From M0108 sp964523415 (lineage in GTDB: Bacteria; Pseudomonadota; Gammaproteobacteria; Chromatiales; Chromatiaceae): DNA of 22,733 nt. Positions 1-6,086 of this stretch are shown here, one piece after another (positions within the stretch are counted from its first letter, which is position 1; the number at the start of each line of letters is the position of its first letter). A program made the position numbers and the translations under genes. The stretch lies in assembly GCA_964523415.1 (NCBI GenBank), contig CAZFZB010000039.1, forward strand, positions 1 through 22,733, read 5' to 3'. Under the pieces are notes generated by a model. That model did no database searches. It was not told the DNA's origin and was given only the letters and a program-made list of their open reading frames with translations.

Positions 1-2
1 GT

Positions 3-44
3 GTGTTCAGAAACCGTCTGCAACCTGTTGCGGCCAACAAATAA
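3..44 (+). CDS. Possible 3' end of an unidentified gene
   Basis: One plus-strand frame is open from the window edge and ends in TAA at 42-44, which directly abuts a strong hairpin at 43-76. The last 13 residues would be VFRNRLQPVAANK. A stop codon followed at once by a terminator is the usual end of a transcription unit, and this is the only support. Nothing in so short a tail identifies a family, and a chance open frame of this length is common. The sequence to the left of the window would decide it. Confidence 0.28.
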   Translation: MFRNRLQPVAANK

Positions 45-76
45 CCGCCTGAACGCGGGATGCCGTTCAGGCGGTT
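43..76. terminator. Bidirectional Rho-independent terminator candidate
   Basis: A perfect 12-bp stem is formed by AACCGCCTGAAC (43-54) and GTTCAGGCGGTT (65-76) around a 10-nt loop. Read on the minus strand the hairpin is followed by TTATTTGTTG, a fair U-rich tail, so it suits the small minus-strand gene ending at 149. Read on the plus strand only TTT follows. It probably terminates transcription from both sides. Confidence 0.65.
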
Positions 77-148
77 TGGAGGGTGGTTAGCTCTCCGGGT
101 TAGGGAGTACTTTCCTTAGGACTCTAGTCATCTGATTGGGGCAGGGGA

Positions 149-283
149 TCAGCAGGTCCCGCACCCCTGCATGCGGCGATGCAGTTCGGAAAGCTTCTCG
201 TTACCGAGTTGGATGGCGATGATAAGACCAGCCACCACAAAGGTGACCGCGAAGCCAGCGATGGTTAAAGCGTCAAAGTTCAT
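149..283 (-). CDS. Small single-span membrane protein with a C-terminal CxxC
   Basis: A 44-residue open frame starting MNFDALTIAGFAVTFVVAGL. The ATG at 283 is preceded by AGGAG with a spacing of 9 nt, a good ribosome binding site, which is the main reason to call it real. Residues about 6-24 form one hydrophobic helix. The rest (NEKLSELHRRMQGCGTC) is charged and ends exactly on Cys41-Gly-Thr-Cys44. By the positive-inside rule the charged tail would lie in the cytoplasm. A terminator hairpin lies about 70 bp downstream (43-76). No family is recognised. A CxxC pair at the very end could bind a metal, be redox active or tether a partner, but that is inference. It stands alone, with no operon partner in the window. 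Confidence 0.65.
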   Translation of the reverse strand: MNFDALTIAGFAVTFVVAGLIIAIQLGNEKLSELHRRMQGCGTC

Positions 284-349
284 GTGAGTCTTCTCCTATA
301 ATTTCCACCTGAAGAGGAAGCTAACTGACGACCTCTCTATGGGATGTCT

Positions 350-384
350 ATAGTATGGGGTACTTTCAGTATATAAGCAAGTAC
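350..384 (-). promoter_or_regulatory. Weak promoter with internal dyad upstream of the small membrane protein
   Basis: On the minus strand TTGCTT (375-380) and TACTAT (350-355) are candidate -35 and -10 boxes, with a long 19-bp spacer. The dyad GTACTT-N13-AAGTAC (360-384) spans the spacer and the -35 box. This is where a regulator dimer would block or reposition polymerase. The surrounding 330-415 stretch is clearly more AT-rich than the coding parts of the window. Both the boxes and the operator are by eye only. Confidence 0.3.
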
Positions 385-920
385 TAATATATTAATGGGT
401 AGATAGAACTTGCTTGTGTGATTATTGGGTGGCCCGCAAGTATCAGCCAACCTTATCCCATGCGGATATAACCTGGATGGACGAGGTGGCTAAGAGGGCA
501 CCAGACGTTGCCTATGCTTACGTAAGGTCTGTGCCTATCGGGTGGGGGGGATGTTTACGGAGGCTGGCCTTTCGGACTCAAATAGGACAGACGCGAGGGA
601 GGTTACCGGAGTTCGGTTAGGTTCGCCATGCTGTGCAGGAGGTTCCTAGTCGTGCTCAGCCTCTGCGGACTTAAGGGCCCATCCCCTTGGGGGGCCTATG
701 GGGTCTGGACAGGGGTCGGTGCGATTGGCACTTATCGTTTGGGCTTCTGGCTGATCTTGGGAGTCGGCGATCCTGATGCGACTATCCTTATGGGCCTTCC
801 TTAGGTTTTGATGTTGGGATGGTCGTGATGTTGGGTATCAGGCACGATTCCCCATCTTAATCCTGGAGTCAGGGGGTGACAGGGGCCCCTCCTTGGACCC
901 GTGAGATTGCTAGGGGCAAC
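385..920. other. Intergenic region without a convincing gene
   Basis: Nothing here could be supported as a gene. Short open frames exist, for example a TTG-started one at 414-620 and a hydrophobic 58-codon ATG frame at 628-804 (MLCRRFLVVLSLCGL...), but neither has a good ribosome binding site or a recognisable domain. A short direct repeat GATGTTGGG occurs twice near 810-835. The region could hold a degraded gene or an untranslated RNA; no proof of either is visible. Confidence 0.4.
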
Positions 921-1286
921 TTAGACGGAGGGGACGACCTTGCGCAGGTCGGCGTTGACCTCGGCGAGATTGCGCATATACCAAGCCCTATAGTCCTCGC
1001 TAGCCTGGCCAGCCAGGGTCAGGTTGGACTTGGATCTGGCCATCATCTGCTCGCTCAGATCCTTGGCAGCCTCGAACTGGCCCTTCAAGAAGGTATTGAA
1101 ACCCTTGGCGTCGGAGGCCAGCGTCATGGTGCGGTTGCCGTGCTCCATCAACAGGTGCAGGGTGTCCATTTGTTGGGCCGCAAAACGGTCGAACAGGCTC
1201 ATGTTGAGTTCGTTCAGGCTATTCAGCCGCTCCATGCCCTTGATGGAAAAGTCTTTGGCAATATTGAGGGTTTCGGTCGTGGTCAT
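921..1286 (-). CDS. phaP: Phasin family protein (PHA granule-associated)
   Basis: A 121-residue, entirely helical-looking, amphipathic protein of the Phasin_2 type, starting MTTTETLNIAKDFSIKGMER. Phasins coat polyhydroxyalkanoate granules in the cytoplasm, control granule size and keep other proteins off the polymer surface. The length is in the usual 110-190 range. There is no signal peptide and there are no cysteines. The body is a heptad-like run of Leu, Met and Ala with many Gln, Asn and Glu residues (e.g. FAAQQMDTLHLLMEHGN). The ATG at 1286 has GGGAG 7 nt upstream. A good sigma-70 promoter and two tandem TGCA-rich repeats lie just upstream (1316-1377), as expected of a gene repressed by the PHA-sensing regulator PhaR. 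The neighbouring divergent gene is glgX, so two storage functions sit back to back. No other pha genes are in the window. Confidence 0.82.
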   Translation of the reverse strand: MTTTETLNIAKDFSIKGMERLNSLNELNMSLFDRFAAQQMDTLHLLMEHGNRTMTLASDAKGFNTFLKGQFEAAKDLSEQMMARSKSNLTLAGQASEDYRAWYMRNLAEVNADLRKVVPSV

Positions 1287-1315
1287 GGTTAGTCTCCCGA
1301 GATGTTAAATGATGA

Positions 1316-1349
1316 GCAATTGGTGCAGTGCAGCAATTGTTGCAGTGCA
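1316..1349 (-). repeat. Two tandem 17-bp repeats, putative PhaR-type operator
   Basis: GCAATTGGTGCAGTGCA (1316-1332) is followed without a gap by GCAATTGTTGCAGTGCA (1333-1349), identical at 16 of 17 positions. Each unit contains the palindromes CAATTG and TGCA-G-TGCA. The repeats start at the -10 box of the phasin promoter and run through the transcript start region, a classical repressor position. PhaR proteins that control phasin genes are known to bind TGC/GCA-rich sites, so PhaR is the natural candidate. That identity is inference. Confidence 0.6.
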
Positions 1350-1377
1350 CAATAACCTCGGATCGGGCTTATGTCAA
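1349..1377 (-). promoter_or_regulatory. Sigma-70 promoter of the phasin gene
   Basis: On the minus strand a consensus -35 box TTGACA (1372-1377) is separated by exactly 17 bp from TATTGT (1349-1354). Transcription would start near 1342, giving a leader of about 55 nt. The last base of the -10 box overlaps the first tandem repeat, so a protein bound there would block polymerase. Confidence 0.7.
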
Positions 1378-1554
1378 GCCCCCCTCTATAACTCTACGAC
1401 CTGCCGCATTTCAGGACTCGCATTGCCCAGGTGAAGATCTCCCACCCCGGTCCGCCTCCGTATGCGAACATATGGCGTGAGGAGCCCTTAAGTAGCCAGT
1501 AAGCAGCTATTGCCTAGGGCCCGGGGTAACAGTGGTCATCTTTAGAGGGCGAGC

Positions 1555-3678
1555 ATGTCGTACCCAGTCAGTCGTGACCTGCTTTCGGTCATTACCGAGA
1601 ATTTTGGCTTCGAGCGTGGCCAGCCCTTGCCATTTGGGGCCAGGGTCGAGCGAGGTGGTATTAATTTCGCGATCTTCTCCCGGCACGCCACTGGCGTCAC
1701 CCTACTGCTATTCCTGCCAGGTAGTAGGGTGGAGATGGCCGCCTTCCCGCTGGATCGTCACCACAATCGCACTGGCGATGTCTGGCATGCCTTTGTCTCT
1801 GGTTTGAATCCTGGCATCGAATACGCCTATAGAATCGAGGGGCCTACTGGCATTCGTCACCGCTTCGATTCCCAATTGTGCCTGGCTGACCCCTATGCCC
1901 TTGCCCTCAATAGCCCCCGTCCTTGGGGCGGGGACAGGCGCCGCCACCAGGATTCCTTTCGCCGGGGCCTGATCGTCGGACGAGATTATGACTGGGATCT
2001 GGATCAGCCGATCAACCGACCCATGGCGGACTCCGTGATCTACGAACTGCACGTCCGTGGCTTTACCCAGGACTCCTCATCCCGAGTCCGGCATCCCGGC
2101 ACCTTTCGCGGCCTGATCGAAAAAATCCCCTACCTGCTTGAATTGGGTATCACAGCCGTTGAGCTATTGCCCGTGACGGAATTCGATGAAGGGGATAACG
2201 ATAGGGTCAACCCGGAAGACGGGTTGGCGCTGCGAAACTTCTGGGGCTATCACCCCCTGTCCTTCTTTGCCCTCAAGGCTAGCTATGCCGCGGATTCCAG
2301 GCCGGGCCAGGAGGTGAACGAATTCAAGGATCTGGTTAAGGCCTTCCACGCCGCCGGTATTGAGGTAATCCTCGACGTTGTTTACAACCATAGCGGTGAG
2401 GGCGATCAACGGGGACCAGCCTATTCCATGAAGGGGATCGATAACGGTACCTACTATATGCTCGCCGCCGATGGTACCTATATGAACTTTTCCGGCTGTG
2501 GCAATACCATCAACTGTAACCATCCCTATGTCCGTCATTTCATCCTCGACAGCTTGCGCTACTGGGTCACAGAAATGCACGTGGATGGCTTTCGCTTCGA
2601 TCTAGCTTCAATCCTGGGGCGGGACCAGGATGGTAATGTGTTGGCCAGTCCCCCCCTGCTGGAGCAGATTGCCGGCGATCCGGTACTCGCAGATACCAAA
2701 CTGATCGCCGAGGCCTGGGATGCGGCTGGGCTGTATCAGGTCGGTAGCTTCCCCAACTGGGGGCGCTGGGCCGAATGGAATGGCCGGTTTCGGGACGACA
2801 TCCGCCGGTTCGTCCGGGGTGAACCGGGGATGGTAGGCAGTCTGGCGACACGGCTAGCGGGTAGCTCGGATCTTTTCCAGAGCGATCGTGAACCCGGTCA
2901 TGGGATCAATTTTGTTACCAGTCATGACGGCTTTACCCTGGCCGACCTAGTCAGTTATGACACCAAACATAACCTGGCAAACGGCGAGGAAGACCGCGAC
3001 GGCGACCCGAACAATCTGAGCTGGAACTGCGGCCACGAAGGACCGGTGGATGACCCCGGGATCCTGAGGTTGCGGGAACGGCAGGTGCGCAACCTCGCGA
3101 CCTTGCTGATTTTGGCGCGCGGGGTGCCCATGATTTTGGCCGGCGACGAATTGGGCCGCACTCAGGGCGGAAATAACAACGCCTATTGCCAGGACAATCG
3201 CATCAGCTGGGTGGACTGGGAAAGGGGTGCGGCCAACCGCAGCCTTTTTCGCTTTTTTCGCCTCTTGATCGCCTTCCGGAAATCACACAAGCTGTTGACT
3301 TTCGACAGCTTCACAGTTCGGGAGGGGCTGGGGGCCGAGATTAATTGGCATGGCTTTCGCCTCGGGGAGCCAGACTGGAGCCATCACTCGCACAGCCTGG
3401 CCATGCACCTCAGGGGCAAGGCCCCGGGGGGTCGGTCCGATGACATCTTCCTGATGGCCAATGCCCATTGGGAGGCCCATGACTTTGAACTGCCTAGCCA
3501 TGATGAGGGGGTCTGGTGCGTCTTCATCGACACGGGCAAGGTGGGGGACGAGGCCATCCGGGAGTTGGATGAGGCGCAACCCCTCCAGAATAGCCGCCAC
3601 TACCGCGTGGATGCTCGTAGTCTTGCCGTGCTGGTTGCCGGTGGGGTGGGGTTCCCCCGCGCTGGTAGGAAAGGGTGA
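1555..3678 (+). CDS. glgX: Glycogen debranching enzyme GlgX (isoamylase type)
   Basis: A 707-residue GH13 enzyme that hydrolyses alpha-1,6 branch points of limit-dextrin glycogen in the cytoplasm, after phosphorylase has shortened the outer chains. The N-terminal beta-sandwich (CBM48/isoamylase N domain) covers about residues 20-115 (e.g. GGINFAIFSRHATGVTLLLF). The TIM barrel follows with the four GH13 regions: DVVYNH (274-279), DGFRFDLA (344-351, nucleophile Asp349), IAEAWD (general acid Glu386) and SHDGF (456-460, Asp458). The length fits the 650-720 residues usual for GlgX. The ATG at 1555 has GAGGG about 5 nt upstream. The gene is monocistronic here: it is divergent from the phasin and closed by a strong terminator at 3724-3753. 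No other glg genes are present, so glycogen synthesis must be encoded elsewhere. GlgX is preferred over a trehalose-pathway TreX-like enzyme only because no tre genes are near. Confidence 0.95.
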   Translation: MSYPVSRDLLSVITENFGFERGQPLPFGARVERGGINFAIFSRHATGVTLLLFLPGSRVEMAAFPLDRHHNRTGDVWHAFVSGLNPGIEYAYRIEGPTGIRHRFDSQLCLADPYALALNSPRPWGGDRRRHQDSFRRGLIVGRDYDWDLDQPINRPMADSVIYELHVRGFTQDSSSRVRHPGTFRGLIEKIPYLLELGITAVELLPVTEFDEGDNDRVNPEDGLALRNFWGYHPLSFFALKASYAADSRPGQEVNEFKDLVKAFHAAGIEVILDVVYNHSGEGDQRGPAYSMKGIDNGTYYMLAADGTYMNFSGCGNTINCNHPYVRHFILDSLRYWVTEMHVDGFRFDLASILGRDQDGNVLASPPLLEQIAGDPVLADTKLIAEAWDAAGLYQVGSFPNWGRWAEWNGRFRDDIRRFVRGEPGMVGSLATRLAGSSDLFQSDREPGHGINFVTSHDGFTLADLVSYDTKHNLANGEEDRDGDPNNLSWNCGHEGPVDDPGILRLRERQVRNLATLLILARGVPMILAGDELGRTQGGNNNAYCQDNRISWVDWERGAANRSLFRFFRLLIAFRKSHKLLTFDSFTVREGLGAEINWHGFRLGEPDWSHHSHSLAMHLRGKAPGGRSDDIFLMANAHWEAHDFELPSHDEGVWCVFIDTGKVGDEAIRELDEAQPLQNSRHYRVDARSLAVLVAGGVGFPRAGRKG

Positions 3679-3723
3679 GACGAGCCTGACTTGGCAGGAC
3701 GGGGCAGTGGGGTTCCAAAGATG

Positions 3724-3753
3724 CTAAGGCCCCGCGGTTGGGCGGGGCCTTAG
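3724..3753. terminator. Strong Rho-independent terminator between convergent glgX and csp
   Basis: A perfect 12-bp stem CTAAGGCCCCGC (3724-3735) / GCGGGGCCTTAG (3742-3753) closes a 6-nt loop and is followed by TTTAGCTT on the plus strand. It lies 45 bp after the glgX stop. The opposite strand has A-rich sequence before the stem and so could also serve the cold-shock gene. A smaller GGGGC-AAA-GCCCC hairpin at 3764-3776 lies between it and the csp stop codon. Confidence 0.8.
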
Positions 3754-3781
3754 TTTAGCTTACGGGGCAAAGCCCCCTGCT

Positions 3782-3985
3782 TTATTGGGGTATGACGTTG
3801 GCTGCGCTCGGGCCCTTCTGGCCTTGCTCAACGCTATAGGAAACAGTCTGCCCCTCGGCAAGGGTCTTGAATCCGCTGCCCTGAACTGCGCTGTGATGGA
3901 CGAATACGTCCTTGCTGCCGTCGGAAGGGGCAATGAATCCATAGCCCTTCTCGTCACTAAACCACTTAACGGTACCAATAGCCAT
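3782..3985 (-). CDS. Cold-shock protein, CspA family
   Basis: A 67-residue single cold-shock (OB-fold) domain, MAIGTVKWFSDEKGYGFIAP..., the normal size for the family. RNP1 is seen as KGYGFI and RNP2 as VFVHHSA. Such proteins bind single-stranded RNA and act as RNA chaperones, melting structures that block translation at low temperature; some members are constitutive. The start at 3985 is chosen because the homologous MAIGTVKWF begins there and AGAGG lies 9 nt upstream. An in-frame extension to 4066 exists but adds residues no family member has. The 5' region up to about 4100 is AT-rich and could be a long leader, as in cold-inducible csp genes. Convergent with glgX. The paralogue type (A, C, D or E) cannot be told. 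Confidence 0.92.
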   Translation of the reverse strand: MAIGTVKWFSDEKGYGFIAPSDGSKDVFVHHSAVQGSGFKTLAEGQTVSYSVEQGQKGPSAANVIPQ

Positions 3986-4240
3986 TAGGGTAAAACCTCT
4001 GTATTGAATAAATAGTGTGAATATGCAGACAACTGTTGGGATATCACGGAAGAATCTGCCACGCACTAAGGGGAGGAGGTACTACCGGAACGCTTTAAGG
4101 TAACACTGCACATCGGTCATGATGCCGAATTCGGTTTACTTCCGCAAGAGATTTTCCGGCCCTAACCGCAACAGGCCTTGATAGCCAGTTCCATGGGTTC
4201 GGCCCGAAGGCAAGGAGTCATGGAAAAAATCATTTAGATA

Positions 4241-5275
4241 TCAGGCTATAAATCCTTCCAGCACGATCTTGCCCCGGGACTGGCCGCTTTCGATCAGGGT
4301 ATGGGCTTGCCGGAGGTTGTTGGCGTTGATAGGGCCGAAATGGTTGACCAGGGTCGACTTGAGGTGGCCCAAATCGACCAGGCGGGCGCCCTCTTCAAGT
4401 ATCCGATGCTGCACCTGCATATCGGCGGTCGCGAACAGGCTGCGGGTGAACATGAATTCCCAATGGATGGAGGCGGATTTCTGCTTGAAGGGCATGACAT
4501 CCAACTGGCGTGGATCGTCGATGATGGCGAAGCGGCCCTGGGGGGCAATGACCGCGATGATGTCTGCCAGATGCTGCTCGGTTTGGGTCAGGCCTACGAT
4601 ATAGCGGACATGGGGATGGCCGATGGCGGCCAGCTGGGGGGCCAGGGGTTGGCTATGATCGACGATGAAGTGAGCGCCCAGGCCCATGACCCAGTGGTGC
4701 GTTTCAGGACGGGCGGCGGTGCCAATGACTGTCAGGCCGGTGAGTTGACGGGCCAGTTGGGTGAGGATGGAGCCCACCCCGCCGCCGGCGCCTATGATCA
4801 GGATCGCATCAGCATCCACATGGGCGGTTTCGCCTGGCTCTTGGCGGGTGACTTGGAGCCGCTCAAAGAGCAGTTCCCAGGCCGTCACCAGGGTCAAGGG
4901 CAGGGCTGCGGCCTCCGCATGGCTGAGGCTTTGGGGTTTGTGACCGACGAGGCGTTCGTCCACCAATTGCAGTTCGGAGTTACTACCTGGCCGGTCCCGA
5001 GCCCCGGCATACCAGACCTCGTCTCCAGGCTTGAAGAAGGTCACATCGGCGCCCACGGCCCTCACCAGCCCAGAGGCGTCCCAACCTAGGACCCGGTATT
5101 CCCCCGGGGGTGGGGCTGCACGCTGGCGTATCTTGGTATCCACGGGGTTGACTGAGATGGCCCGGACCTCCACTAGCAAATCACGGGAGCTGGGCGAGGG
5201 CGCGGGCAGGTCGAGGTCTACCAGGGAGGAAGGGTCCTTGATTGGCAGGCACTGCCGATAACCGATAGCTTTCAT
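4241..5275 (-). CDS. Zinc-type alcohol dehydrogenase family / quinone-reductase-like oxidoreductase
   Basis: A 344-residue medium-chain dehydrogenase/reductase starting MKAIGYRQCLPIKDPSSLVD. The N-terminal GroES-like fold (about 1-130) contains VRAISVNPVDTKIRQR and the conserved VLGWDASGLVRAVG. The NAD(P)-binding Rossmann core (about 150-290) has the glycine motif IIGAGGGVGSILTQLARQL. The cysteine and histidine ligands of the catalytic zinc of true alcohol dehydrogenases are not evident, so it belongs with the zinc-free quinone oxidoreductase-like subgroup (TIGR02817 type), which reduces quinones or activated alkenes with NADPH. The real substrate cannot be inferred. The ATG at 5275 is chosen because MKAIGY is the family start; AGGT lies 8 nt upstream. 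It sits 97 bp after hsp20 on the same strand, behind the terminator at 5309-5331, so it may have its own promoter. Confidence 0.85.
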   Translation of the reverse strand: MKAIGYRQCLPIKDPSSLVDLDLPAPSPSSRDLLVEVRAISVNPVDTKIRQRAAPPPGEYRVLGWDASGLVRAVGADVTFFKPGDEVWYAGARDRPGSNSELQLVDERLVGHKPQSLSHAEAAALPLTLVTAWELLFERLQVTRQEPGETAHVDADAILIIGAGGGVGSILTQLARQLTGLTVIGTAARPETHHWVMGLGAHFIVDHSQPLAPQLAAIGHPHVRYIVGLTQTEQHLADIIAVIAPQGRFAIIDDPRQLDVMPFKQKSASIHWEFMFTRSLFATADMQVQHRILEEGARLVDLGHLKSTLVNHFGPINANNLRQAHTLIESGQSRGKIVLEGFIA

Positions 5276-5308
5276 GCGGCAACCTGAATCGGGGTGGAAA
5301 TCAACAAA

Positions 5309-5331
5309 GAGGCCGGGGGACACCCGGCCTC
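5309..5331 (-). terminator. Rho-independent terminator after hsp20
   Basis: The 9-bp stem GAGGCCGGG (5309-5317) / CCCGGCCTC (5323-5331) has a 5-nt loop. On the minus strand it is followed by TTTGTTGATTT. It lies about 40 bp beyond the hsp20 stop and separates that gene from the downstream dehydrogenase. Confidence 0.65.
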
Positions 5332-5372
5332 TGGTCAGATACTACCGGACATCAGGTCCGGCGTCGCGTCGC

Positions 5373-5834
5373 TCAGGCGACGGCCCTGAGCTTCTCACCT
5401 TCCAAAAGCGGCCCGCCTTCACCACGGATCTCGATCTTGCGTGGCTTCATGGCCTCGGGGATTTCTCGGCGCAACTCGATATGGAGCAAACCGTTCTCGA
5501 GCCGGGCATCCACCACCCGGACATAATCCGCAAGCTGGAACTTGCGCTCGAAATCACGGTTGGCGATCCCCCGGTAGAGGAACCGGCCTTCCTTGTCTTC
5601 CTCGGTACGGGATCCGGAGACCGTCAGGATATTCTCCTTGACCTCCAGGCTGAGCTCGCCCGGAGAGAAGCCGGCGACGGCCATGGTGATGCGGTAGTCG
5701 TTCTCGCCGCTGACCTCCACGTTATAGGGAGGATAACCGCCCGGTTCGGAGCGATAGGCATTCTCCAAGGCAGACGAAAGCCGATCGAAGCCGATCATGG
5801 AGCGGAAGAGGGGGGAGAAGTCAATGGTTGACAT
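5373..5834 (-). CDS. Small heat-shock protein Hsp20/IbpA type
   Basis: A 153-residue alpha-crystallin-domain chaperone. It holds unfolding proteins in a refoldable state without ATP, usually as large oligomers, and hands them to DnaK/ClpB. The N-terminal arm carries FSPLFRSMIGFDRLSSAL, typical of the IbpA class. The crystallin domain covers about residues 35-130 and ends with the conserved ENGLLHIELRR signature. The C-terminal IxI oligomer motif is seen as IEI, about residues 133-135 (within RKIEI). The start MSTIDFSP at 5834 is chosen because GAGG lies 8 nt upstream. The in-frame ATG at 5840 is only 2 nt from the same Shine-Dalgarno sequence and is too close. The leader holds a thermometer-like hairpin (5838-5859) and a sigma-32-like promoter (5930-5955), so control may be both transcriptional and translational. 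Confidence 0.92.
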   Translation of the reverse strand: MSTIDFSPLFRSMIGFDRLSSALENAYRSEPGGYPPYNVEVSGENDYRITMAVAGFSPGELSLEVKENILTVSGSRTEEDKEGRFLYRGIANRDFERKFQLADYVRVVDARLENGLLHIELRREIPEAMKPRKIEIRGEGGPLLEGEKLRAVA

Positions 5835-5837
5835 GGT

Positions 5838-5859
5838 CATATCCTCAATGAGCAATATG
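5838..5859 (-). promoter_or_regulatory. ROSE-like RNA thermometer hairpin over the hsp20 ribosome binding site
   Basis: In the minus-strand transcript CAUAUUGCUC (5850-5859) can pair with GAGGAUAUG (5838-5846) across an AUU loop. Eight Watson-Crick pairs form, with one bulged U and one G-G opposition. The G-G pair falls in UUGCU opposite AGGA, which is the hallmark of ROSE thermometers in rhizobial hsp genes and E. coli ibpA. The hairpin hides the whole Shine-Dalgarno sequence and leaves the real start at 5834 just downstream. A further hairpin GUGAAC/GUUCAC (5897-5919) lies upstream in the leader, as ROSE elements have several stems. Seen by hand folding only. Confidence 0.62.
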
Positions 5860-5929
5860 TTTCTAGGGTGCGTATCCAGTTGGGATCACGCGGTCCGTGA
5901 ACCTCCGAGGAGCGTTCACAAAATTAAAA

Positions 5930-5955
5930 ATAGTATCGCCAGGGAAGGCTTCAAG
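5930..5955 (-). promoter_or_regulatory. Possible heat-shock (sigma-32) promoter of hsp20
   Basis: On the minus strand CTTGAA (5950-5955) matches the sigma-32 -35 consensus. The -10 region TACTATTT follows at suitable spacing but agrees with CCCCATNT at only 4 of 7 informative positions. A leader of about 85-90 nt would result, long enough for the hairpins seen. No sigma-70 -35 box stands at 17 bp from TACTAT. Confidence 0.35.
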
Positions 5956-5963
5956 AGGTGAAA

Positions 5964-5999
5964 CACAAAAATTTCTTGGGTACGGACAAAATTTCTTGC
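5964..5999. repeat. Direct repeat ACAAAA(A)TTTCTTG upstream of hsp20
   Basis: ACAAAAATTTCTTGG (5964-5978) and ACAAAATTTCTTGC (5986-5999) are near-identical and spaced by about two helical turns. They lie just upstream of the candidate hsp20 -35 box, where an activator or an AT-rich upstream element would sit. They could also be chance in an AT-rich stretch. Confidence 0.35.
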
Positions 6000-6086
6000 A
6001 GGCAGGTGTGCAGGTTCGCATCCGCAACGACCCCAATGCCGGGGCTCCGGGTCATTGCGGTAGGATTTTCAGGAATGGCATGTAAA

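Noticed and set aside
414..620. Open frame of 68 codons starting MCDYWVARKYQPTL
   Set aside because: TTG start without a ribosome binding site, no domain and no neighbours that would need it.
665..700. GGGCCC...CCCC-TT-GGGG...GGCC hairpin as a terminator
   Set aside because: Arms are imperfect, the inner loop is too tight and there is no T-tract.
628..804. 58-codon hydrophobic frame MLCRRFLVVLSLCGL...
   Set aside because: Signal-peptide-like start but only a weak AGG upstream and an atypical Gly/Trp-rich remainder; likely chance.
1555..3678. GlgX read as a trehalose-pathway TreX-like debranching enzyme
   Set aside because: No treY or treZ nearby and the length and motifs fit GlgX equally well.
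3782..4066. Extended 94-residue form of the cold-shock protein
   Set aside because: The extra N-terminal 27 residues have no family counterpart, and a good ribosome binding site precedes the internal MAIGTVKWF start.
4301..5089. 262-codon plus-strand frame opposite the alcohol dehydrogenase
   Set aside because: Antisense shadow of a well-conserved gene, with low-complexity Gly/Asp-rich composition typical of GC-rich antisense frames.
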